Below are positions 50,163-59,300 of a stretch of 64,000 bases of DNA, piece after piece. This stretch comes from Latescibacteria bacterium UBA6620 (GTDB lineage: Bacteria > Latescibacterota > UBA2968). The DNA lies in assembly GCA_002433075.1 (NCBI GenBank), contig DJHM01000049.1, forward strand, positions 24,958 to 88,957, in the 5' to 3' direction. The stretch's first letter is position 1. Every line of letters begins with the position of its first letter. The notes under the pieces are model-generated. The model made no database searches, was not told the DNA's origin, and saw only the letters and a list, made by a program, of their open reading frames with translations. The translations under genes were made by a program, and so were the position numbers.

Positions 50163-51398
50163 ATGGGAAGAAGAGACGTCATTGTCGTGGGAGGGGGCCC
50201 GGCTGGAACGACGACAGCCGCCCTTGTTGCGGAGCAAGGCCACGACGTGATGCTGTTCGAGCGAAACGCCGAGCCGACGTTCAAGATCGGCGAGTCGCTC
50301 ATGCCAGGGACCTACTGGACGTTCAAGCGACTGGGCCTGCTCGACAAGCTGGCCAGGACGGCTTATCCGCGTAAGTACAGCGTGCAGTTCTACGGCGCAT
50401 CGGGAAAGGCTTCAGCGCCCTTCTACTTTAACCAGAGCGACCCGCACGAAAGTTCAGTGACGTGGCAGGTTCTACGCAGCGACTTCGATCATATGATGCA
50501 GGGACACGCGGCCGAGAAGGGCGTCGACGTGGTGCTCGGCGCCAGCGTGCTTGAAGTTCTGTTCGAAGGTGAGAGGGCGACAGGGGTGCGGGTTCGAATG
50601 CCGAACGGAACCGTCGAGGAGGTGGGGGCGCGCGTGGTCGTGGATGCCAGCGGTCAGAGTGCGCTGCTTTCGAGAAAGTTGAAGCTGTCGAGGGCCGAGC
50701 CCAGTTTGAGGAAGGCGTCGGTTTTTACACACTTCGAGGGCGGTGTGCGTGACGAGGGGATCGATGAGGGCGCGACGCTGATTCTCAACACACGGAATCG
50801 GGAGAGCTGGTTCTGGTACATCCCCCTGCCCAACGACTGGGTCAGCGTGGGGGTCGTGGGTGATCTCGACTACCTCTTCGCAGATCGGTCCCTCGACGCA
50901 CAGGAGATTTTCGATCGCGAACTCGCGTTGTGCGACCCGATGGTCGAGCGCCTGGCCAGCGCAACGCAGGTGTTCCCGATGAAGACGACCCGCGATTTCT
51001 CGTATCGTGCCGATCGCATTTCGGGAGATGGATGGGTACTCGTGGGCGATGCGTACGGATTCCTGGATCCGGTTTACTCCTCGGGCGTGTTTCTGGCGCT
51101 CAAATCGGGCGAAATGGCGGCAGATGCCATTCTGGACGGCCTGTCCGCCGGCGATCTCTCCGGACCGCGGTTGGGCCGCTTCCGCGACGAATACCTGAAG
51201 GGGATGGAATCGATTCGGAAGCTGGTCTATGCGTTCTACTCGAGTGACTTTAACTTCGGCGCGTTTCTCAAGAAATACCCCGAATGCCAGCAGCAGATCG
51301 TGGACATTCTGAGCGGCAAGGTTTACCGTGTCGACGTAACCCCGTTGTTCGAACCCATGTCCGAAATGTGCGCTCTGCCCGAGGCGTCGTGGACCTGA
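50163..51398 (+). CDS. FAD-dependent oxidoreductase of the halogenase/geranylgeranyl-reductase type
   Basis: 411 residues. FAD site VVGGGPAGTTTAALVAEQG (near 7-25). GESLMPGTYWTFKRLG (near 43-58) is shared by FAD halogenases and GG-reductases. TWQVLRSDFDHMM (near 100-112) matches the W-x-V-x-R-x-x-F-D signature of phenolic halogenase-like flavoproteins. RESWFWYIPLPNDWVSVG (near 216-233) contains W-F-W-Y-I-P, an exact fit to the W-x-W-x-I-P motif that halts monooxygenation in halogenases. WVLVGDAYGFLDPVYSSGV is the second FAD motif. The substrate is likely a carrier- or CoA-bound ring made by neighbouring enzymes. Halogenation is inferred, not proven. Confidence 0.78.
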   Translation: MGRRDVIVVGGGPAGTTTAALVAEQGHDVMLFERNAEPTFKIGESLMPGTYWTFKRLGLLDKLARTAYPRKYSVQFYGASGKASAPFYFNQSDPHESSVTWQVLRSDFDHMMQGHAAEKGVDVVLGASVLEVLFEGERATGVRVRMPNGTVEEVGARVVVDASGQSALLSRKLKLSRAEPSLRKASVFTHFEGGVRDEGIDEGATLILNTRNRESWFWYIPLPNDWVSVGVVGDLDYLFADRSLDAQEIFDRELALCDPMVERLASATQVFPMKTTRDFSYRADRISGDGWVLVGDAYGFLDPVYSSGVFLALKSGEMAADAILDGLSAGDLSGPRLGRFRDEYLKGMESIRKLVYAFYSSDFNFGAFLKKYPECQQQIVDILSGKVYRVDVTPLFEPMSEMCALPEASWT

Positions 51399-51542
51399 GG
51401 CCGCGTGACAAACGCTGTCGCTGTGCGGTGTCCCGGCGGGTTCGGACTGGCTGTGGCACCGCTTTTCTCTGCGGATCTCCGGGCAGGACTGTGGCTGAGG
51501 ACGAATGTTCGGCCACAAGTCTGCGATAGAGGAGAAGGTAGC

Positions 51543-51728
51543 GTGAGAGCCTTCGGTGGCGTCGGATTGGTTCTGCTCGCCATTCTGCACCAGGACGTCT
51601 GGTTCTGGTCCAGCCAGACTCGATGGTTCGGGTTGCCCATCGGTTTGACCTACCACGTAGGGCTCTGCCTGCTGGCCTCCGTCGTGTTCTACGTGGTGGG
51701 GCGATCGCTGTGGGACGGGGAGGACTGA
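51543..51728 (+). CDS. DUF3311-like small membrane protein
   Basis: 61 residues from GTG 51543, which has GAGGAGAAGG upstream; the frame opens earlier without coding character. Two helices: GGVGLVLLAILHQDVWFW (near 4-21) and GLPIGLTYHVGLCLLASVVFYV (in part, near 30-51), ending in GRSLWDGED. The HQD...F-GLP-x3-YH pattern is that of DUF3311, the small companion of SSS-type symporters. Its stop overlaps the symporter start (TGATG), as expected for a partner subunit. Confidence 0.78.
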   Translation: MRAFGGVGLVLLAILHQDVWFWSSQTRWFGLPIGLTYHVGLCLLASVVFYVVGRSLWDGED

Positions 51729-53166
51729 TGGTCGTATCGGTCATCGCCGCGCTCAGCCATCGCTTCTTTCGGGGAACCGGCGAAGACTACTTCGTCGCCA
51801 ACCGTACCATCGGACCGTTTCTCCTGTTGATGTCCCTGTTTGGGACGAACATGACGGCGTTCTCGATTCTTGGCGCTTCGGGCGAGGCCTACCGATACGG
51901 GATCGGGGTGTTCGGCCTGATGGGCTCCTCCTCAGCGATCGTAATCCCGGCCATCTTCCTACTGGTGGGGACACGACTCTGGCGCCTGGGCAAGCGGTTC
52001 GGTTACGTCACGCAGGCCCAGTACTTTCGGGATCGTTTCGGGTCCGATGTGGTGGGCCTCCTGTTGTTCCTTCTGAACGTGGTTCTCGTCGTCCCGTATT
52101 TGCTGATCGGCGTGATGGGAGGCGGCATTACGTTCAACCAGATGACCGATGGTGCAATTCCCTTCTGGGTAGGCTCGTTCGTCGTCTGTGCGGTTGTGCT
52201 GGCCTACGTGTGCTATGGAGGCCTGCGAGGCACGGCGTGGGCGAACGCGTTTCAAACGCTCGTTTTTATGACCCTTGGGCGGTGACCGTGGGTCTGATCG
52301 TCAGTCGACACGGAGGGATCGATGCGGCGCTGATGTCGGTCGAATCTGTGCATCCGGGTCTGCTCGTTCGCGAAGGTGCGATGTCGCCCACGAAGTTCGT
52401 TTCCTACATGTTGATCCCCCTCTTCGCCGGGATGTTTCCCCATCTTTTCATGCACTGGCTGACCGCTCGAGAAGCCAAGTCTTTCCGATGGCCGGTCGTG
52501 CTCTACCCGATCTGTATCGCCGTTGTCTGGCTTCCGAGTGTTCTGTTGGGCGTCATGGGTCGTGTCGACTTCGCCGGTCTGGAAGGACCGGCGGCCAACG
52601 CGGTGCTTGTGAAGGTGATCGACCTTCACGCACCCGGCATCCTTGCGGGACTCCTGGGGGCGGGTGTGTTCGGGGCGGTGATGTCTTCGCTCGACTCCCA
52701 GGTTCTGGTGGTGGGGACGATGTTCACGCAGGACGGCGTTCGGCATTATGGCATCCGCAACATGTCGGAGCCACAGCAAGTCCTGTTCGGCAGGATCTTC
52801 GTCACGGCGATTCTGGCGATCGTTTTCGCGCTTTCTCTGGTCGTGGACCGGAGCATCTTCAGACTGGGCATCTGGTCCTTCTCGGGATTCTCGGCCCTGT
52901 TTCCCGTCTTGGTGGCCTCTGTCTTCTGGCGCCGGACGACAAGCCGGGGGGTGATCGCTGCGTTCGCTACCGTGGCCGTGACGTGGGTCTATTTTCTGCA
53001 GCGCAGTTGGTCGGACCCGGGATATTCGCTGTGGGGTACGGGGTTGATGCCCGTCGTGGCGATGACGATCGCAAGCAGTGTGGTCCTGGTCATAGGATCC
53101 CTCGTTTCGCGTCCACCGGAGGACGATCGTGTCAGGCGCTTTTTCGAAGCCGAAGGATCGGCCTGA
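51728..53166 (+). pseudogene. sodium:solute symporter (SSS family) with one frameshift near 52279
   Basis: Full-length SSS protein of about 479 codons if one G is restored. It opens VVSVIAALSHRFFRGTGEDYFVANRTIGP (two parts), with the family GEDYFVANR motif and GTNMTAFSILGASG. At 52277-52280 the run GGGC ends the first frame (FMTLG then stop at 52283-52285). The second frame continues from the GCG at 52279 as AVTVGLIVSRHGG, followed by the long helix set LIPLFAGMFPHLFMHW, GVFGAVMSSLDSQVLVVG and VASVFWRRTTSRG to 53166. A missing G in a G4 run explains it. Substrate unknown; the membership of the cluster suggests a pathway precursor or product. Confidence 0.82.
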
Positions 53167-54449
53167 TGCGGATCGCCTACGTTGCCGCGGGCGCAGCCGG
53201 CATGTACTGTGGGACGTGCATCCGCGACAATGCGCTCGCTTCCGCGCTGATGGCGATCGGGGAAGATGTGGTTCTGGTCCCCACCTACACGCCCATTCGC
53301 ACGGACGAAGAGGACGTAAGTCACGAACGCGTCTTCTTCGGTGGGATCAACGTATACCTCCGGGAACGATGGCGACTCTTTCGCCACCTCCCTCCGGCGC
53401 TGAGTCGAATGCTCGACCATCGGGGCCTGCTGGGCACGCTCGGGCGGTTTTCGGGGTCTACGCGGGCGGACGAACTCGGCCGGTTGACGGTGTCGATGCT
53501 CCAGGGCGATGAGGGCCCGCATCGTGCGGAAATGGACAAGCTGATCGGATTTCTGACTGAATTCCGACCGGACGTGATCCAGCTGACGAATTCCATGTTC
53601 GGCGCCTACGCGCGCGGCCTGAGAGAGTCGGTCGGGGCGCCGGTCGCGGTCGCATTTTCGGGAGAGGACATCTTCCTGGATGGATTGCTGGAACCCTACA
53701 AGTCGGAAGCCTACAGCCTGCTGAGGGCGCGAGCAGGGGAGGCCGATGCCTACATTGCGCCCAGCCACTACTATGCGGGTCATATGGCCGAGCGGCTGGG
53801 TTTACCGGAGGCCGACGTAGATGTCGTGCCGCTGGGGATCGGTGTTGGGGATTTTGTCGAGAGGGACCGTCCTCCCAGTGAGGCGTTCCGAGTAGGATAC
53901 CTCGCCCGGATCTGTCCTGAAAAGGGATTGCATAACCTCGTCGGTGCGCTCACCTTGTTGCGTCGACAGAATGAAAGGTCCATCGAACTGCGCGTCGCGG
54001 GTTGGCTTAGCAAGAGAGATGAGGACTACCTGGCCGACGTTCGCCGGGAGATTCAGCGCAACGGGATCGAGGACGCCGTCTCATTCGACTTCGATATCGA
54101 CCGAACTGCGAAGATCGACTTTCTTCACGATCTGGACGTGCTGAGCGTACCGACACCGTATCACGAACCGAAAGGTTTATTCGTACTGGAGGCTCTTGCT
54201 GCAGGTGTGCCGGTCGTTCAACCCGACCACGGTTCCTTTCCGGAGCTGATCGAAAACACCGGCGGCGGACTTTTGTCGCCATCCGATTCGCCCGAGGATG
54301 TAGCCGACACGATCCAGTCCCTCATCGACGACGACGCGCTTCGATCGAGAATGGGATGCCAGGGCCGTACGTCGGTCTTGGAGCGTTACACTTCACAGCA
54401 AATGGCCGAACGCACTCTGGCTGTCTACAGTCGGATGATTGCTTGCTGA
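53166..54449 (+). CDS. glycosyltransferase family 4 (GT-B)
   Basis: 427 residues from ATG 53166, overlapping the symporter stop by one base (TGATG). N-terminal block AAGAAGMYCGTCIRDNALASA (pieces, near 7-27) is a recurrent signature of a GT4 subfamily. Later motifs are VPLGIGVGDF in the linker, GYLARICPEKGLHNLVGAL (near 244-262) and the donor site PTPYHEPKGLFVLEALAAG with PVVQPDHGSFPELIE (near 330-365), including the E-x7-E pair. It probably glycosylates the cluster product or a cell-envelope lipid. Confidence 0.87.
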   Translation: MRIAYVAAGAAGMYCGTCIRDNALASALMAIGEDVVLVPTYTPIRTDEEDVSHERVFFGGINVYLRERWRLFRHLPPALSRMLDHRGLLGTLGRFSGSTRADELGRLTVSMLQGDEGPHRAEMDKLIGFLTEFRPDVIQLTNSMFGAYARGLRESVGAPVAVAFSGEDIFLDGLLEPYKSEAYSLLRARAGEADAYIAPSHYYAGHMAERLGLPEADVDVVPLGIGVGDFVERDRPPSEAFRVGYLARICPEKGLHNLVGALTLLRRQNERSIELRVAGWLSKRDEDYLADVRREIQRNGIEDAVSFDFDIDRTAKIDFLHDLDVLSVPTPYHEPKGLFVLEALAAGVPVVQPDHGSFPELIENTGGGLLSPSDSPEDVADTIQSLIDDDALRSRMGCQGRTSVLERYTSQQMAERTLAVYSRMIAC

Positions 54450-54480
54450 CTCCGTCGAACCGAGAAACGGGAGGCACACA

Positions 54481-54981
54481 ATGGCTGGCGAGCAGGTAAC
54501 GGGACCTGGATTCATGTGGTTGGCTTTCGCGATGATCTCTGTCGCTTCCTGGGGATGCTATGGTGTTCTGTTGCACACGGGGCAGCTTTCAATGGGCGAC
54601 CCCGAAAACGGTCGCTACAAGGCTTTCCTTTTCGTGGGGGTGTCCTACCTGCTTGTCGCGGTCATCGGTTCCCTGATCATTCTGAAGCTGAACGGATCCG
54701 ATTTCAATTTTTCGGCTAAGGGGATGACCTGGTCGACGATCGCGGGTGTGGCGGGCGCGACAGGCGCTTTCGGTATCTTACTCGCCTTCGGGGCGAAGGG
54801 GACGCCCCCGGTCGTGATGTCGATCGTCTTTGCCGGGGCGCCGATCGTGAATGCGTGCGTGGCCATGGCAGTGCATCCTCCAAAGGGGGGATTCGCTGCG
54901 TTGAACTGGGAGTTTCTGTTGGGAATCGTATTCGCCGCCGCTGGGGGGGCGCTGGTCACACTTTACCGACCGGGAACGTAG
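54481..54981 (+). CDS. small DMT/EamA-like membrane protein
   Basis: 166 residues from ATG 54481. About five hydrophobic segments: MWLAFAMISVASWGCYGVLL (near 12-31), FVGVSYLLVAVIGSLIIL, GVAGATGAFGILLAFGAKG, VVMSIVFAGAPIVNACVAMA, LGIVFAAAGGALVTLY. The helix spacing and PPVVMSIVFAGAPIVNA resemble half of an EamA/drug-metabolite transporter or a GRP-type permease. It lies in the cluster between a glycosyltransferase and a thioesterase. Export of the product is plausible but unproven. Confidence 0.72.
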   Translation: MAGEQVTGPGFMWLAFAMISVASWGCYGVLLHTGQLSMGDPENGRYKAFLFVGVSYLLVAVIGSLIILKLNGSDFNFSAKGMTWSTIAGVAGATGAFGILLAFGAKGTPPVVMSIVFAGAPIVNACVAMAVHPPKGGFAALNWEFLLGIVFAAAGGALVTLYRPGT

Positions 54982-55035
54982 GAAGAGCGCACGCCGCGAT
55001 CGCTGCGAAAGCGCCGTGCGACAAGAAGAGGCAGA

Positions 55036-55452
55036 ATGGGGACCGTATATCTCACCAAACGTCGCGTCGAGTTTTCGGACACGGATACGGCGGGCATCGT
55101 TCATTTCACACGTTTCTTCGTCTACATGGAATCGGCCGAGCACGAGTTCCTTCGTTCCCTCGGCACATCGGTCATCGCGGAGCACGATGGCGTAAGGATC
55201 GGTTGGCCCAGGGTATCCGCTTCGTGTGACTACACCCAACCGGCCTACTTCGAGGATGTGCTCGATATCCGGCTTGAGGTTCTACGGAAGGGCAATCGCT
55301 CCCTGACGTATGGCTATACCTTCACGCGCGACGACACACCGATTGCCGAAGGACGGATTGTCGTCGCGTGCTGCCGGTTGCACGAGGGTGGTAAGATGGA
55401 GGCTGTGCCGTTGCCTTCTCTGATTGCTGACGGAATCGAAGACACGGAGTAA
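55036..55452 (+). CDS. hotdog-fold acyl-CoA thioesterase (4HBT/YbgC type)
   Basis: 138 residues. The hallmark EFSDTDTAGIVHFTRFFVYMESA (in two parts, near 10-33) carries the catalytic Asp of the 4-hydroxybenzoyl-CoA thioesterase/YbgC family. TYGYTFTRDDTPIAEGRIVVAC (in two parts) gives the later strands. The enzyme hydrolyses aryl- or acyl-CoA thioesters. As the last gene of the cluster it would release an acid from the CoA carried by the PaaK-like ligase product. It has no upstream ribosome site stronger than GAGG. Confidence 0.87.
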   Translation: MGTVYLTKRRVEFSDTDTAGIVHFTRFFVYMESAEHEFLRSLGTSVIAEHDGVRIGWPRVSASCDYTQPAYFEDVLDIRLEVLRKGNRSLTYGYTFTRDDTPIAEGRIVVACCRLHEGGKMEAVPLPSLIADGIEDTE

Positions 55453-55456
55453 GCCG

Positions 55457-55645
55457 ATCCTTTCTGGTCCGATTCGGATGCCATTGATAGCCTATCGGCT
55501 GGTATCGAAATGCGTCACTGCTTCCTCACCTGCAAACTCGATCCTGAAAGACCCGTCTAGGTCACGATTGGCGATGCCTTCGGACGAAACCACGCCACCA
55601 GAGTCGCCGAGGCCACGATGAAGGACGATGCGGACGAATTCGGTG
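55457..55645 (-). pseudogene. possible gene remnant on the minus strand
   Basis: The interval before the exporter has no plus-strand gene. On the minus strand one frame reads VRIVLHRGLGDSGG, SSEGIANRDLDGSFRIEFAG and EEAVTHFDTSR before TAG, then continues AINGIRIGPERIG. It looks protein-like, but it has no start codon with an SD and no family match I can name. A second minus-strand frame from 55683 (about 40 codons) is also open. Low confidence that either was a gene. Confidence 0.2.
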
Positions 55646-55680
55646 GTTCATAGCGGTCGGGTGTACGGATAGTCACGAAC

Positions 55681-56334
55681 ATGTCTTCACTCACGGTAGC
55701 TTCCCTCTCGAAATCCTACGGCGACCTCAACATTTTCAGTGACATATCCTTCTGCTTGAATCCGGGGGAGGCTTTGTGTGTCACCGGTCCTTCCGGCTGT
55801 GGGAAGAGCAGTCTGCTCCATATCCTAGGCACGTTGGACCTGCCTTCGTCCGGCGACGTTCGAATCGGCGACATTGATCCTTTCACGTTGTCTGAGCCGG
55901 AGTTGGCGCGATTCAGAAATCGGTCGATCGGGTTCGTCTTCCAGGGCGCCCACCTGCTCCCGCAATATTCACTGATCGAGAACGTACTCCTTCCGGTACG
56001 TGCGTTCGATAGCGTGACGCCGGATCATCGCGAACGGGCTGCCGGCCTGATCGAGCGTGTCGGTCTGGCTGACCGGATCGACCACCGACCATCCGCCCTC
56101 TCGGGCGGTGAAAGACAACGGGCGGCTATCGCCAGAGCGCTCATCTATTCGCCGGGGTTGTTGCTATGCGACGAACCCACGGGAAGTCTCGACTCGAGCA
56201 CGGCAGGGTCGGTTTCCGATCTGTTGTTCGAACTTCACGCGACGGGGGAGGGCGTCCTCGTCGCAGTTACGCACAGCGCAGCTCTGGCACGTCGATTCGA
56301 GCGTGTGCTCGAGCTCGAGAAAGCCGGCGAGTGA
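55681..56334 (+). CDS. ABC transporter ATP-binding protein, LolD/MacB type
   Basis: 217 residues. Walker A is VTGPSGCGKSSLLHIL (near 34-49), Q-loop in FVFQGAHLLPQ, signature LSGGERQRAAIARAL (near 141-155), Walker B LLLCDEPTGSLDSST (near 160-174) and the H-loop VAVTHSA. All catalytic residues are present. LolD-like proteins power lipoprotein release or the export of small molecules through FtsX-fold partners. The permease gene overlaps it by four bases (GTGA), so the two form one transporter. Confidence 0.93.
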   Translation: MSSLTVASLSKSYGDLNIFSDISFCLNPGEALCVTGPSGCGKSSLLHILGTLDLPSSGDVRIGDIDPFTLSEPELARFRNRSIGFVFQGAHLLPQYSLIENVLLPVRAFDSVTPDHRERAAGLIERVGLADRIDHRPSALSGGERQRAAIARALIYSPGLLLCDEPTGSLDSSTAGSVSDLLFELHATGEGVLVAVTHSAALARRFERVLELEKAGE

Positions 56335-59300
56335 TCCGGAGTCTGATCCATTACTGGCGACAGCACTTGGCGATGATGCTGGGAACGGTTGTCGCCACTT
56401 CTGTTCTGACGGGAGCATTGCTGGTCGGTGATTCTTTCCGCGGCAGCCTCCGTCGTCTGACGGTAGAACGTCTGGGCGAGGTGACGCACGCGGTCGTGTC
56501 GGAACGATACTTCAGGATGTCTCTGGCGGACGACCTGGCGTCAGAGATCGATGCGCAGGTTGTTCCTGTCATCGAACTGATGGGCACGATCGAGAACGTG
56601 ACGTCAGGCGCACGGGCCCGGTCTGTTTCCATCTATGCGATCGACGATCGGTTCGGGGCTCTGTTCGGGGATTCCATCGAGGGCGTGGATGGAGAGACAC
56701 GACGCCCGCGTACGATAAGGCTGAATGAATTTGCGGCACGAGCGATCGGGGTCGGCGAAGGAGATCCGATCCGGCTCGCAGTGGGGCGTCCCAGCGACCT
56801 TCATAGGGAAACGCTTTTCGGCAGGGAGGATGCGGGGGCTTCGGTCGAAGTCGTTCGTCTTAGCGTCGGTCGCGCCCTCCCGGTTGGTGGTGGAGATCGG
56901 TTCAGTCTGGAGGCTCGTCAGTCCCTGCCCGCGATCGGATACGTCTCTCTGCGAGGCTTCCAGCGACTGCTTTCAGTGGACGATCGAGTCAACCGATTGT
57001 TGGTCTCGGCTGGAGCGGCATCCCCGGATGACTTTACGGATGCACTCGCCAGGGTGATGACACTCGCGGACTACGGGATCCGCCTTACGACCGGGCCGGG
57101 TGGGTTGGCGATGGAGAGTCGGGCTCTGCTGATCGGTGATGCGGCTGTGGAGGCTGCTCGCCACGTGGGCAAGAAGCAGGGCCTGGATGTGCTGGGTATC
57201 CTCACCTACCTGGCGAACGATATCACGGTCGGAGACCGGTCGATTCCCTATTCGACGGTGTCGGCGATCGGGCTTTTGAGCCAGGGGGGCGGCCGGGATT
57301 TCGAGGCCCTCGGAATTCCCGCACCCGAAGGCGATGAGGTGTTCTTCAATCCGTGGGCAACTCGTCAGTTGCAGAGTGCACGGCACGATTCGACCACGCT
57401 TTCCTACTACCACGTGGGCCCGAAGGACGATCTCAATATTCGGACGGCTGTACTGCGGGTCGCCGGACGTGCCGCCACGTCAGACTTTACTACAGATCCA
57501 GGATTGACACCCGAGTTTCCCGGGTTGAACGATGCAGACGACATGGTATCGTGGGAGACACCGTTCCCGGTCGATCTGACGAGAATTCGGCCGGAGGACG
57601 AGGCCTACTGGGATACCTATGCGGCGACACCGAAGGCTTTCGTCTCACTGGAGAAAGGCCTGGAGTTGTGGCGAAGTCGCTACGGAGCACTTTCCGGGAT
57701 CCGGTTTTTGGGTGCGGAAGAGCGGGACCGGGAAACGATCGAAAGGGAGCTGGTTGCGGGGTTGACACCCGGATTGGCGGGGATGGGAGTTACGACACCG
57801 TTGGCGGATGGGCTGGCCGCCTCATCCGGAGCGACGGATTTCAGTGGCCTGTTCATCGGCTTCAGCCTGTTCCTGATCGTCGCGTCTGTGGTGTTGGTCT
57901 CGCTGCTCCTGACCCTTTCTCTGGAGACACGTCGTCGGGAAGCGGGCGTACTTCTGGCGACGGGGTTCTCGGCTCGAGTCCTCGTGAGACGATGGGCGGG
58001 GGAGTCAGGCGTCGTGTTTTTTCTCGGCTGTGTGCTCGGGTTACCGGGAGCCGTGTTCTACTGTAGTGCGATGATGGAAAGTCTGTCGACGGCCTGGGTG
58101 GCCGCGGTTGGTACGCGACTTCTGTCGTCCCACGTCACAGCTTCGAGCCTTGCTGGTGGGTTCCTGATTTCCGTACTGATGCTGGCGATGACGCTCGTCA
58201 AAGGAATCTGCGGGTTTGCGCGGCGCCCGGCTCGAGAACTGCTTGCCAACGGAAGCTCGGAAGAGGCAGAGACGGGAAGTGGGAGATGGAGACGGGTCGC
58301 CGTGGCTGGCGGAAGCGTAGCGGCTTTCTGTTTCCTGGCCAGCCTGGGCGCGAGCGATTCGACTCGGGCCCCTTTGTTCTTCGGTGTGGGAGCGGGCACC
58401 CTGGTTCTTTGTCTGGCCCTGTTCGGGGGGTGGCTGCGAGATACGCATTCGGTTGGAAGCTCTACGGCAATCGGATTGGGCATCGTGAACGCCGCCCGCA
58501 ATCGGAGTCGAAGCCTGTTGTGCACGATCCTCGTTGCGAGTGCGAGCTTCGTGGTCGTCGCGGTAGGCGCGAACAGGAACGACGCTCTGTCCCTCGACCA
58601 CCCGGGTCTGGGTGGGTTTGAGCTCGTTGCGGAATCGGACGTGGCGATTCGCACGGATCTCAACCTCTCCGAGACCCGGATGGACCTTGGTTTCAACACG
58701 ACCGAGAACGAGGCGCTCGCAGGGATGGAGACCTATGCGTTCCGGGTGAAACCGGGCGAGGACGTAAGTTGCCTGAACCTTTATAAACCGCGTCTTCCCC
58801 GGATTCTGGGCGCTGGTCAGAACATGGTGAGGCGAGGAGGGTTCGCGTTTCACGCGGTCGAAGGAGATGTTCCACCGAACCCCTGGGTTCTGCTCGAGCG
58901 GACGAGGTCCGATGGTGCGATCCCGGCCTTTGCCGACTATGCCTCGGCGACGTGGATCCTCCAAATCGGTTTGGGGGACGAAATCGTCGTCCTGAACGAT
59001 CGGAACGAGCCGACCCGATTGCGCATCGTCGGCCTTCTGAAGGATAGCATGCTGCAGGGCGAATTGCTGATTGGTGAAGACGCTTTCGTCGGCGCGTTCC
59101 CCTCAATCGAGGGCTACCGGTTCTTTCTGGTCGACACGACGGATTCGTCTACCGGGCTTCTTCTGGAGCGAAAGCTGGTGCGGTTCGGCTACGATGCGAG
59201 GCCAACCGTCCAGAGACTGGCGGCGTACAAGGCGGTTGAAAACACCTATATGACGACGTTCCAGGTCCTGGGCGGACTGGGACTGGGACTGGGCACGATC

